From Trichomonas vaginalis G3 (taxonomy: Eukaryota; Parabasalia; Trichomonadida; Trichomonadidae): 64,000 nt of DNA. The notes beneath the pieces were generated by a model, which saw nothing but the letters and a program-made list of their open reading frames with translations, was not told where the DNA came from and searched no databases. Below are positions 40,583-50,611 of this stretch, in pieces (the first letter of the stretch is position 1; the number at the start of each line of letters is the position of its first letter). The DNA is taken from NCBI RefSeq assembly GCF_026262505.1, contig NC_067204.1, positions 21,483,300 to 21,547,299 of the forward strand, read 5' to 3'. The position numbers were made by a program, and so were the translations under genes.

Positions 40583-41470
40583 ATGTCTGATCAAGACACT
40601 CACCCAAATAAATTCAGTGAATTGCGAAGTAAATATAAATACCACATCGATTTATATAATGCATTGTATCAGCTGAAAACTGAAAATGAAGAAGAAATAA
40701 ACAAGATTTACAAAATGCTCAAAACAGAATTGATTGATTCAAAGAAATGTCTTCCTCATACTATTGTAAATGATATTTTTTGTATCATTCTGTTTAATAA
40801 TCGCTATACAAAGGCTTATTTATCTCTCGCCAAGCTCATATATGATAACTATCAATTAAACGAGGATATCACACAAGAACAAAGTGTTAGATACATATTT
40901 TATAAAGAATATGGAATTAAATTAAACAAATCTGATAATTTCGAAACACTTATATTAGAAGATCTCAGTTTTCAGAGAGAAGATACAATTTACAGAGCAA
41001 TTATGTGTAATGACTTAGAAAGATTCATCGCATTCACTGAAGGAGATGGATTTGATAAAGATCAAATACTTAAAAGCGATTTTTATCCATATTCTTACGA
41101 AGGATATTCATTGCTTGAATTATGTTGTTATCATGGCGCAGTTGATTGTTTCAAGTTATTAAGAACGAAATTTAACTCAGAAATAACTGAAATGTGTTTA
41201 AAGTTTTCATTTTTAGGAGGAAATCCAGATATCATGAGTGAATGTTTGAAACATCAAAAACCAGATGAAGAATGCATGAAATATGCAATTATTTCTCACA
41301 ACATTGATTTTGTTACATTCTTGATGAACGAATACAATTCAGAGATCGATTTATATTATTGCGGATTGTATCATAATTTGGAATCATTTTTAATTTATTT
41401 CGATCAAACTAATGATGTTAACAAATGCTTTATTAATTCCACGAGTTTCAATATTTGGAATCATTTTTAA
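40583..41470 (+). pseudogene. Ankyrin-repeat protein, N-terminal part, stopped by a 77-bp duplication
   Basis: Starts MSDQDTHPNKFSEL at 40583 (in-frame ATG at 40559 is less likely), the standard start of a large Trichomonas ankyrin family with a helical N-terminal domain (DUF3447-type, ~250 aa: DCFKLLRTKF, MSECLKHQKPDEECMKYAII). At 41380 and 41457 the sequence ggaatcatttttaatttatt occurs twice. The 77-bp offset is not divisible by three, so the frame ends at 41470 while the ankyrin domain continues in another frame (next entry). Without the duplication, one ~720-aa gene would span 40583-42750. Confidence 0.8.
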
Positions 41471-42750
41471 TTTATTTCGATCAAACTAATGATGTTAACA
41501 AATGCTTTCTTTATTCCGCAAGGCTCAATATTCCATCCTTGCTTGAATACTTCCTTTCACATGGCGCAAATATCAATCAAAAAGATGAAGATGGAAAAAC
41601 CGCTCTTCATGAAATGGCATATAATAATAACAAAGAAATAGCCGAGCTTCTTATTTCACATGGTATAAATATCAATGAAAAAGATTATGAGGGAGAAACC
41701 GCTCTTCATAAAACAGCATATAATAATAGTAAAGAAACAGCAGAACTTCTTATTTCACATGGTATAAACATCAATGAAAAAGATAGAGATCGAGAAACCG
41801 CTCTTCATATTTCAGCACATAATAATAGTAAAGAAACAGCCGAAATTCTTATTTCACATGGTATAAATATCAATGAAAAAGATAAAAATGGAAGAACCGC
41901 TCTTCATCTTGTAGCAGAATATAATTTTAAAGAAATAGCTGAACTTCTTGTTTCACATGGTGTAAATATCAATAAAAAAGATAACTATGAACAAACCGCT
42001 CTTCATAAAGCTGCATATGATAATAACAAAGAAATAGCTGAACTTCTTATTTCACATGGTGCGAATATCAATAAAACAGATAATAATGGAAAAACCGCTC
42101 TTCATCAGGCAGCATATAATAATAGCAAAGAAATAGCCGAACTTCTTATTTCACATGGTATAAATATCAATGAAAAAGATGAGCATGAAGAAACCGCTCT
42201 TCATATTGCAGCATATCATAATAGCACAGAAATAGCCGAACTTCTTATTTCACATGGTATAAATATCAATGAAAAAAATGAATATGGAAAAACCGCTCTT
42301 AATATTGCCACAAATCAAAACAGTAAAGAAACCGAAGAACTTCTTATTTCACATAGTGCAAATACCAAGGCAAAAAATCAAAATGGAAGACCCGCTCTTA
42401 ATATTGCCACTAATAAAAACAGTAAAAAAACAGAAGAACCTCTTATTTCACATAGTGCAAATACCAAGGCAAAAAATCAAAATGGAAAACCCGCTCTTAA
42501 TATTGCCACTAATAAAAACAGTAAAAAAACAGAAGAACCTCTTATTTCACATAGTGCAAATACCAAGGCAAAAAATCAAAATGGAAAACCCGCTCTTAAT
42601 ATTGCCATTAATAAAAACAGTAAAAAAACAGAAGAACCTCTTATTTCACATAGTGCAAATACCAAGCCAAAAAATAAATATAAAAAACCGCGCGTCATAT
42701 TGCCGCAGATAAAATCAGTAAAGAAATCACAAGTCTATAATAAAAAGTGA
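41458..42750 (+). CDS. Ankyrin-repeat domain, continuation of the 40583 gene
   Basis: About 12 ankyrin repeats of exactly 33 aa, with consensus GKTALHxAAYNNSKEIAELLISHGININEKD. The first eight or nine look like real ankyrins, expected to stack and bind proteins. The last four units (from ~42310) are nearly identical to each other and degenerate: LHIAA has become LNIAT and ELLISHG has become EPLISHS, and they become Lys/Asn-rich. So the 3' end grew recently by unequal exchange of a decayed unit. It lacks its own ATG; it is part of the broken gene upstream. Confidence 0.8.
   Translation, partial: ESFLIYFDQTNDVNKCFLYSARLNIPSLLEYFLSHGANINQKDEDGKTALHEMAYNNNKEIAELLISHGININEKDYEGETALHKTAYNNSKETAELLISHGININEKDRDRETALHISAHNNSKETAEILISHGININEKDKNGRTALHLVAEYNFKEIAELLVSHGVNINKKDNYEQTALHKAAYDNNKEIAELLISHGANINKTDNNGKTALHQAAYNNSKEIAELLISHGININEKDEHEETALHIAAYHNSTEIAELLISHGININEKNEYGKTALNIATNQNSKETEELLISHSANTKAKNQNGRPALNIATNKNSKKTEEPLISHSANTKAKNQNGKPALNIATNKNSKKTEEPLISHSANTKAKNQNGKPALNIAINKNSKKTEEPLISHSANTKPKNKYKKPRVILPQIKSVKKSQVYNKK
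42310..42680 (+). repeat. 99-bp tandem repeat at ankyrin 3' end
   Basis: Four near-identical 99-bp units containing agtgcaaataccaaggcaaa, inside the coding frame. Confidence 0.85.
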
Positions 42751-43428
42751 CTTTTTTCGTACCATTTCTCAATTTTTTTTTGCATTTTCGTCTACTAATG
42801 AGCCAATGATATTGGAAATTAATTTCAAGATTTGTAGTCATGCATCTATAAAATATAGTATATACAGATGCATCTGAATGAATATGAAGCTTTTTTTCCT
42901 TAATTGTCTAAAATAGATCACATTGATTTCCAAAATTCCCTCAATAAATGAGCAACTGCATTCTTTTTTATCAAAGAATAAACCTCAAACTTATTATTCA
43001 CTTATGCAAACATTACTAGAAGTATTTTTATAAGACTGAATATAGAGATCATAATATATTGTCTGATAATAGTTTTTCAAAGGGGGTTTTGCTATTTTAC
43101 TTAATGGTGCACTTATCGCTTTCTGATATGCTTTGCAAAAATCAACATATCTTTATTTTAATAGCAGAAAAGTATAACAGTCATATTAGGTAGTATATAT
43201 TGATTTATATTTACTTTATCCCGACCAAAAAGTATTAACTTATGACCTTGGAAAATGTTTAAAACGATCTTTCAGATTTGATGAATGCCAGAACCAATTG
43301 AAATAAAAAGTTTTAGTTTTCATTCAATTAGACACTTAGGATTTGGAGTTCCAATTAAGTTAGGTGTGAGACTTTTTTTTTACAAAATTTGAGCACAAAA
43401 AAAAAATTTATAAGAAGTTTCTTTATCA
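42751..43428. other. Intergenic spacer with MITE half and gene relic
   Basis: Around 43101, ggtgcacttatcgctttctg and nearby gatatgctttg, aacatatctttat match the MITE at 26987-27162. Around 43330-43355, tttggagttccaattaa is a relic of the 39570-40130 gene. No ORF. Confidence 0.5.
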
Positions 43429-44367
43429 ATGACTCTAAAAACTGTTGTCTTCGATGACAGTGGATCTGAGGAAGAGATAAAGATTTCTCCACCAAAAGGT
43501 TCACCAACGAGAACAAGAGTTCGTAAAGTTAGGCAGAAAAAACCAATTCTTATTCTCGAAGACGAGAAATCTGATAAAATAGATGATCAAAGCAAACCAA
43601 ATGAAGATATAAATGAAGTTCCGGCCCCAAAAGAAGAACCAAAATCAGAAGAAAATGTTGAAGAACATCAAAACGAAGCCGAGCCAGTAGAAACAGTGCA
43701 AAATGAGCAACCTTCAGATCCAAATCGCCGATTATCGCAAGAAGAAGTTCACGTACTTCAAAAAGAAATTAATCGATTGCCAGGTTACGTTTACACATCG
43801 ACACTGGTTCCATATAATTTCGAAAAAATAACGAAAATATCTTGGAATGGTGGAATGGTTCATTTTCAACTTAAAAGAGGAGCAGAATATTTATATCACG
43901 CAAAAGTCAAAAAATCAATGCGTACAATTCCTATTTTCAAGGGAACAAAAGCCCACTTATCGTCATCATCCAGCGATGCAAAACTTGTTTCGACCCAAAA
44001 TTACGATTTTAATACTTTATACTCTGGCGAAAAGGAATTGATGGAAGTCTCATTCATGCCAGGCAAAATACCTAAATCTCCACGAACTGTATCACTTTCT
44101 TTTAAAAATCCTATTCCAGAAGTTCCTTCTGCACTTAATTCAAAAATTCCTTCAATAAGTCCATGTGGTGTTTGGGTTTTGAACCACAATGGACGATTTG
44201 CTATCTCTAGTATCAAAAACTGCATCCTTCTTGATGAAAAACAAACCGAATTTTTATCTCTGATGAGAACATCAAATAGTGAAGCCCAATTAGAGGCAAA
44301 CCAAAATATACCGCCGCTAATTGTTTTTGGATTTGCTATTGCTTCATTTCTATGCACAGTAAAATAA
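43429..44367 (+). CDS. Tubby-like (TUB C-terminal domain) protein
   Basis: 312 aa. N-terminal ~110 aa are acidic and disordered. From ~115 to the end the beta-rich domain follows the tubby order: YLYHAKVKKSMRTIPIFKGT, then LMEVSFMPGKIPKSPRTVSL, CGVWVLNHNGRFAISSIKNC, and the closing hydrophobic helix PPLIVFGFAIASFLC, comparable to the buried AFAIALSSF helix of tubby proteins. Tubby domains bind phosphoinositides and carry membrane cargo to cilia or regulate transcription. Divergent, so the call is moderate. Intact, single exon. Confidence 0.65.
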   Translation: MTLKTVVFDDSGSEEEIKISPPKGSPTRTRVRKVRQKKPILILEDEKSDKIDDQSKPNEDINEVPAPKEEPKSEENVEEHQNEAEPVETVQNEQPSDPNRRLSQEEVHVLQKEINRLPGYVYTSTLVPYNFEKITKISWNGGMVHFQLKRGAEYLYHAKVKKSMRTIPIFKGTKAHLSSSSSDAKLVSTQNYDFNTLYSGEKELMEVSFMPGKIPKSPRTVSLSFKNPIPEVPSALNSKIPSISPCGVWVLNHNGRFAISSIKNCILLDEKQTEFLSLMRTSNSEAQLEANQNIPPLIVFGFAIASFLCTVK

Positions 44368-46413
44368 CTTTGTTATTTTTTGTGCTGAAATCTGTACAAT
44401 TCAATAATAAAACATTTTAGTTTATAGAAATTACTATTTATATTGAATTACAAGAGGCATCTAAAGAAAGTTCCCGTCCTCTTACAATTTGAAATTGTAT
44501 TTCAATCCATTTAGCATGGATCTTGGGCGTTCAAAGTTCGGATCTGGGCATATTATGTCTTTCAGAGTGCTTAATGCAATACTTGCAACAACATCTGGAA
44601 GATCGATGCCTAAAGAAAATAGGAATTCTATAATCAGGCAATTAGATGCTGATGAAAATCTATACATTAAAACTTGAGCTAGTAACATGTATGGATCTGA
44701 TGGTTATTCTGGTGATGAGTATCATGATCAAATGATCGAAGCACTAATAAAGATGTTCATAGATTATTGCGCCAGTGAGATTTTGTTCGCAGCTCTCGTT
44801 TACCAGCAAACATTAAAGAAATAATACAAAATGGCTTTTCAAAGATTCATGAACATGATGATTTTGTTTTACTCGCTCTAATTCTGCTTTTCAATTTATT
44901 TTTTTTTGATCATGTGCATGAATAAAGCAGGCTACAACTAGAATTTTTCAAATAAAAAAGAGTTTGTTGCTGGTTTTCTAATTTTTGTTCATCTTTCTTA
45001 ATTTTATGCAGTATAGGGTAGCATCTAACTGAACTGCATTTATACGCATATACGAACATCATAAAATTATTTACAAATTAGATTTCTGATTTGATGAAAG
45101 CGTAGATTTTATATGTTCTATCAATTATTTTTACGCTTGATGAAATCACGATGATGATGTAAGGCTATTACAAGATTTATAAGAGTTTCCAGAAAATAAA
45201 TTGTGAATCCGCGGAAGGTCTTTCAAAATTTGGAACAAAAGAAAATAACGTTTTAATATCCAGTATTATCAACTATCCTTGATTTTTAATTTTAAAGTAT
45301 CTTTGTTCAATTTAAATTAACGATACAATCATTCATTTGATCCTAAAGATGTAAACTATTCAATTTATTCATCCATGAATCTTCGATTGGATTAAGGGTT
45401 TCGTTTTGCTAAAATTGTCACTTTTATAGCATATTTGTTTTTGGATGTTTTGCGAAACCAAAAAAAAAAAAAACTATGATATACAATGTGTGTGTAAAGA
45501 AAATACTTTATTTACTAGTTAAAAAATCATTTGGTATTGATCAAGTTATTTTTTCTGGATAAGGTATTATATGGATAATTGGATAGAAAATACAATTATA
45601 TAATCTTGTATCTGGTTTAATTAAGCTAATTGTCATCAGAAACTTGTAATTTTTATGAATTTCAGATTTTCTTTTCATTACTGCTTTTCTTAATAGGTCA
45701 AGTTCTTATTTACGTTATAAAGTATGATATTTACAAATATCAAGTTATCATGTTTTTTGAGAAATTATGAGAAACAAACAAAAATGAAAAAGATAGGAAT
45801 AGCAATGAATAGTGATGTGGGTATAGAAAATGTAAGAGATATGAATGCAAAGCAATCAGTATTTAGGATATTGACCATAGATTTCGAAAAAAAAATGCTG
45901 CATATTGAGCGAAAACTATGATTATATTATAAGGCTGTCATTTAAAGCATAATGAAACTATTCCCTTTTCATTTTAATCGAATAAGATAGTAAAGATTTT
46001 TGAATTAGCTAGAAACTGATGAGATGTTTTCACAAATCAGATTTTTAATCTCTATAATGCATAATTCACTCAATATCTCAATTTTGATATTGCGAGATAT
46101 TTTTGCTATCGGTTTCGCAATTTTGACACAATAGCAAGAGGGTTCTATAAGCATTATTATCAACGTAGAATCTGAATATCATATCAGAAAATGTCGCAAA
46201 TCTGACATTTACCCGACCAAATAGCAAAAATAATTGAATACTTTTCGCAAAAACTTTAAAAATCGATTAAAATATGAAATATAGATATTAAAGAGACTTT
46301 TTATATAATATTCATAAAGATTTTCCAAAAATATGATACCGCAAAATTAAAAAAGTGACGTCTTGAGTGGAGTCAAAGGTCGAAATTGCTAGCTAAATGT
46401 TTTGGCAAACCCA
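44368..46413. other. Long gene-poor stretch
   Basis: 2 kb, AT-rich. 44480-44900 is less AT-rich and has short open frames on both strands (44482-44688 minus; 44489-44677 and neighbouring plus), possibly a decayed gene, but no domain is recognisable. The 65-codon frame at 45724-45921 has no support. 46200-46413 holds agtcaaaggtcgaaattgct, whose gtcgaaatt recurs near 47358. Confidence 0.4.
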
Positions 46414-46493
46414 AATTTTAGCTAAAAGTGACAGGGGAAAAAAAACGTTTAGTATTAAAAAAAAAGACCGATAAGAGCTTCGTTCGAAATATA

Positions 46494-46553
46494 GAGGGAA
46501 CTGAGAATGCGCAACCATTCTCAGGGAATATTGGATGCTATTCCCGTTCCCTC
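46494..46553. other. Three-way stem-loop junction
   Basis: The outer stem gagggaa / ttccctc (46494-46500 with 46547-46553) encloses ctgagaatg-cgcaac-cattctcag and ggaata-ttggatgc-tattcc. All three stems are perfect and almost no unpaired bases join them. Confidence 0.8.
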
Positions 46554-46595
46554 TGTATGGAAAATTGAGGTTTTCAAAGGGAGTTAAAATAATAT

Positions 46596-47070
46596 CAAAT
46601 TTATACTAATTTACTTCAAAATACAAAAGTATTTGACAGCTAAAATTAGTTACTTTAGCAAGCCTATCAATACCATTTTACGATTATTGTTACTTTTTCG
46701 AAATAAAAGTAAAAACAAATTTATACTAATTTACTTCAAAATACAAAAGTATTTGACAGCTAAAATTAGTTACTTTAGCAAGCCTATCAATACCATTTTA
46801 CGATTATTGTTACTTTTTCGAAATAAAAGTAAAAACAAATTTATACTAATTTACTTCAAAATACAAAAGTATTTGACAGCTAAAATTAGTTACTTTAGCA
46901 AGCCTATCAATACCATTTTACGATTATTGTTACTTTTTCGAAATAAAAGTAAAAACAAATTTATACTAATTTACTTCAAAATACAAAAGTATTTGACAGC
47001 TAAAATTAGTTACTTTAGCAAGCCTATCAATACCCTTTTACGATTATTGCTACTTTTTCGAAATAAAATA
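46596..47070 (+). repeat. Four 120-bp tandem units
   Basis: The sequence from caaatttatactaatttac repeats at exactly 120 bp. Three copies appear identical; the fourth has two substitutions and then diverges. Because 120 is a multiple of three, a 168-codon frame (46633-47139) stays open; its Leu/Lys/Phe-rich 40-residue repeat is probably not a real protein. Confidence 0.9.
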
Positions 47071-47521
47071 AATTTATTATCAAAAACCTTTTTTTTCTTA
47101 GTAAAAATAAACGAAATTTTTTACCTTATGAACTTTTGATGGAAATATGCAAATTTAAAATAATAAAGAAAGCCGCGAGCGAAGCGATCGGCTTAGTTCG
47201 AAGATTTTGATTCAAATCTTTGCTGATCTGTAATTCGCGGAAGCCGCGAGCGAATCGAGCGGCTTAGGTCTAAGATTTTGATTCAAATCTTTGCTTATAT
47301 TCCTTAAATTCTTTATGAAACTCGCAACAGTTCCATAAAAAATTTTAAATTCTAAACTGTCGAAATTACCGATCGGTAATCACACCCTTCACGGGTGTGT
47401 CGCTTTTTACAGGCGTGTCACTTTTAGCTAAAATTACCCCTACTCATTTCCGATAATATTTTTCTAAAAATTCTTTCAAAAAATATCATCGTTTTTCGAA
47501 ACTATCAAAATCGAAAATACG

Positions 47522-48913
47522 ATGGAGCTCGAAGACATCGTTAATGAAGACCATGAATTACCAAGCATGAACGAAAATCAGCATCCAACTGCTGGAAAGG
47601 TCCAAATTGGTATTGATGGTCTTCCAATCCAGCAAGCTCCAGATGTCCCTCGACCAGAAGAAGAGGATGTTAACGAAGAACCAAGCCAAAAACAGCAAGT
47701 TAAGCAAGTTAGTGCTATTGGAACTATTTTCAATCTCTTAAACTCTGTTTTGGGCATTGGTCTATTAAGTGTTCCTAATTCTTTCATAAATACAGGCGTA
47801 ATAATGTCATATGTTGTTCTAATACTTATGGCTGTCTTATCATTCTTCGCAACAAATATCGTTATCAAGCTACAGACGCAAACAGGAGCAGATGGTTTTG
47901 ACGACCTCGCTTTTAAGATTCTAGGTAAGATTGGTTCGATTGTTTTATCAGTATTAACACTTCTTTTCTTAACTTGTGCCCTCCTAGCTTATATGATTGT
48001 CGCTGGAGATATGCTCATTTCATGGTTTTCTATGGGAGGAATCGATCTAACTAAAGGAATTTGGTGGAGAGCCCTCATGATTTTCGTCTATTCTATATGT
48101 CTCCCAATTCCTCTTACTATTCCACGTAATATTTCATTCTTGCAATACTTTTCAACAGCAACAGTATTCTGCCTTTCATTCTTCCTCATTGTAATGATAT
48201 ACAAATGCAGTTCAATCGTCCCCAAGCAAGGAATTAGCAAGTCAATCAGTTATTGGAAACTTGATTTCAAAGTTTTCTCAACATTATCAATTTATGCGAT
48301 CACCTTTTCATTACCTGTTGTAACTATACCATCAATGAAGCTTTACAACCCAGATTACAGAAAAAGATGCAGAATAATTATTATTACTTGTATTCTCTGC
48401 TGCCTTGTTGTTGGTGTAACCGGAATCACAGGATATACAATCTTTGGTGCCGAAACTTCAGATAATATCCTTAATAGCTTTGAAAATAATGATATTGTTA
48501 TTCTTATCGTCAGAATTTGTTTCTTTGTAGTTGTTACATGCGCTTATCCATTACTTAGCCAAGCAGTACTCGGTAGCTGGTCTTCTTTGATTTATAAAGT
48601 TAATACACCAAATACTTTATCAAATGGAAAGCGTGCTTTAATTTTATGCCTTACAAATGGCATTCCTCTTATTATTGCTATGTTCTTATCCAAGGTCAAG
48701 CCAGCTCTTGGTGTTTCTGGCTCTCTTGGTGGTTGTTTTGCTAATTATATGTATCCAGCCATTCTTTACTTCTTTAACTCGAAACAGAAGTGGACATATT
48801 GGAAGAATATCTTGGCAATTCTTCTTGGCCTCTTCGGTTTAGCTGCTGGAATTATTTCAACATATTTGGCATTTGTTGATGCAGTTCACGCCTTTTCTTC
48901 AAAAGGCGCTTAG
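47522..48913 (+). CDS. AAAP-family amino-acid transporter (SLC38/AVT-like)
   Basis: 463 aa. A ~60-aa acidic cytoplasmic N-terminus precedes about 11 transmembrane helices, starting with the signature TIFNLLNSVLGIGLLSVPNS in TM1 (the unwound GxGxLxxP substrate site). Later, YAITFSLPVVTIPSM matches the central AAAP segment and SLGGCFANYMYPAILYF the eighth or ninth helix. Members exchange neutral or cationic amino acids with protons or sodium across plasma or lysosomal membranes, fitting a scavenging parasite. Intact. The leader contains the right end of element C, including a TCACTT initiator-like sequence at 47419. Confidence 0.88.
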   Translation: MELEDIVNEDHELPSMNENQHPTAGKVQIGIDGLPIQQAPDVPRPEEEDVNEEPSQKQQVKQVSAIGTIFNLLNSVLGIGLLSVPNSFINTGVIMSYVVLILMAVLSFFATNIVIKLQTQTGADGFDDLAFKILGKIGSIVLSVLTLLFLTCALLAYMIVAGDMLISWFSMGGIDLTKGIWWRALMIFVYSICLPIPLTIPRNISFLQYFSTATVFCLSFFLIVMIYKCSSIVPKQGISKSISYWKLDFKVFSTLSIYAITFSLPVVTIPSMKLYNPDYRKRCRIIIITCILCCLVVGVTGITGYTIFGAETSDNILNSFENNDIVILIVRICFFVVVTCAYPLLSQAVLGSWSSLIYKVNTPNTLSNGKRALILCLTNGIPLIIAMFLSKVKPALGVSGSLGGCFANYMYPAILYFFNSKQKWTYWKNILAILLGLFGLAAGIISTYLAFVDAVHAFSSKGA

Positions 48914-49344
48914 AATATTTTAATATTATAATACCTATCGAATAAATTTACATGTTTTATTGTTAAATAACTTTTTATATCTTTCTTTTTAAGCAAGATA
49001 TCCTATTTCTAGTGCTAAACATTCGTTTACTTATGATATTTACTAATAACGTAATAGGAAATCAATATTATTTTCAATATCAAAAATAATTTAGATTTTG
49101 AGGGCTATCAATTATGTATTATGCTACAACATACTGCAAAAGGCAAATTTTCCTTTACTCATAACTGGTAATATTATGATATTATATCAAAATTATTGAA
49201 TTTGTTTGAAATAGCCAGATATATGCCAAATACTACTAACTCTTTTCAAGAGTAGCCGGGGTAAAGAAGATTCAATATAATTATTAAGTAGCCAGAACAA
49301 AAACGAATTAAAAAGTGCACGTTTAGAAAAGAAAACATTTTTTT
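48914..49344. promoter_or_regulatory. Spacer with promoter of the TBCC gene
   Basis: AT-rich; aaaaagtgcacg at ~49311-49322 lies ~23 bases before the ATG at 49345, a variant of the AAAAAGTGAC box seen at other starts here. Otherwise nothing recognised. Confidence 0.4.
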
Positions 49345-50118
49345 ATGAACGACGAATTGCAAAGATGCTTATCCTCTCAGAACAAACAAGGATTCTTATC
49401 TGAGATGGAAAACAGAATAAAACAAATTTCTAGTGAAAAAATAACAGATGCGGCAAAGCATAACAGTGATGTTGACGCTTTGATGGTAATTCTTCAACAA
49501 GGTCAAAATCTTTTACCAAGATTTACTTTTCAGCTATATGTTCATCAGTTAGAAAACTCCAAAGTCAAAATTGCTGTTGCAAAGCCAGTGTTCAAATTTT
49601 CTAGAAAGGCTACCCAGCAAAAGCAGCAAAATACAACTACAATTGATAATGACATAATAAATGATATCCAAACATGGCAAATGAAAGGCGAAAAGAATGT
49701 TTCTAAAGAAGTTTCATCTGATGAAACAAGAGTTGGTCTTACAGAGCTCGAAAATTGCACTGTAAAGATCGTTGGTTCTCCAATGGCATGCTGTTTTACA
49801 AACTTAAAGGATACAACAGTCATTGCTCTCAACATTGGAGGATCTATTCATATAACTAAGTGCACAAACTGCAAATTCTTACTTGGATGCAAGCAATTGC
49901 GTATACACGAAACATATGATACTGATTTCTATGTTGAAATGATGTCTGGACCAATTATTGAAGATTGTGATAGAGTTCGTTTTGCTCCTTATGGATCTCA
50001 GCCAGGTCCATGGAACGATGTTAAGGACTTTAAGTGGCTTAAATCTGAGAAATCACCACATTGGACAACAATTCCTGAAAATGAACAATCAGTTCCACAG
50101 TATGTTACTAAAGCTTAA
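49345..50118 (+). CDS. Tubulin-binding cofactor C domain protein
   Basis: 257 aa. A helical N-terminal ~110 aa is followed by a C-CAP/TBCC beta-helix (~125-225). Signature residues are visible: LENCTVKIVGSPMACCFTNL, then CKQLRIHETYDTDFYVEMMS, GPIIEDCDRVRFAPYG. TBCC-type proteins stimulate GTP hydrolysis by beta-tubulin in the last folding step through an arginine in the Q-x-R motif, here KQLR; RP2 and TBCCD1 are relatives. The presence of a helical N-terminus and WNDVKDFKWL near the end fits TBCC proper. Intact and intronless. Confidence 0.82.
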   Translation: MNDELQRCLSSQNKQGFLSEMENRIKQISSEKITDAAKHNSDVDALMVILQQGQNLLPRFTFQLYVHQLENSKVKIAVAKPVFKFSRKATQQKQQNTTTIDNDIINDIQTWQMKGEKNVSKEVSSDETRVGLTELENCTVKIVGSPMACCFTNLKDTTVIALNIGGSIHITKCTNCKFLLGCKQLRIHETYDTDFYVEMMSGPIIEDCDRVRFAPYGSQPGPWNDVKDFKWLKSEKSPHWTTIPENEQSVPQYVTKA

Positions 50119-50611
50119 TTATATTCTATATATTTATTGATTTATTTTAAACATATGCTTGTGTTTCATCTTCTTCTTAATGAAAATGCAGATTTCTTCT
50201 CACATTCAAATTAAAAATTCGCGAATTTAACACATATCATTGCGGTGATGCAAATTTCTAATTACCTAATTCTGACCACAAAGTTTTTGAATTGAGCTAC
50301 AATTATATAGATTCTTTTCATCATGAATAAAAATTCTTATTCTCAAATTCATCATTATAGAACATTTCAGATGTAGAAAATAAATATTCTTCATAATATA
50401 TTTTATATGTAAACTAGAAAGCTTGAAGATCATTAATGAGATTCAATTTCAATTCTCATTTTGCAATTTCAGTATAAGAGGTAAATAACCAGTTATTTCT
50501 TCCCATACTAGTTCTTATTGTACAATAAGTTTTTGTTTCTCTATAAATAAAAAAAGTGACTTTTAAAAATACGTTACCAAGCAGGAGAAACGATATAATT
50601 TTTTCGTTAGG
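50119..50611. promoter_or_regulatory. Spacer with promoter of the 50612 gene
   Basis: AT-rich; aaaaaaagtgac at ~50551-50562, ~50 bases before the ATG, is the box shared with 54220 and 54093. No gene seen. Confidence 0.4.

Larger units (their letters stand above)
46414..47435. mobile_element. Hairpin-array element C
   Basis: 1,022 bp bounded by a perfect 20-bp inverted repeat, AATTTTAGCTAAAAGTGACA at 46414-46433 and its complement at 47416-47435. No clear target duplication. Inside: a three-way junction of stems at 46494-46553, four 120-bp tandem units, and two copies of a hairpin pair near 47173-47285. Non-coding apart from an incidental open frame through the 120-bp units. The right end lies 86 bp before the transporter ATG. 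Confidence 0.75.

Noticed and set aside
41455..41460. Independent start for the second ankyrin frame
   Set aside because: The frame opens with TTG inside a duplicated segment; family members start at MSDQD far upstream.
44482..44688. Gene on either strand downstream of the tubby-like gene
   Set aside because: Only short frames, open on both strands, without domain or start context; kept as a possible relic.
46633..47139. 168-codon frame with a 40-residue repeat
   Set aside because: It exists because a 120-bp tandem repeat is a multiple of three; composition (Leu/Lys/Phe/Ile) is that of AT-rich DNA, and the repeat lies inside non-coding element C.
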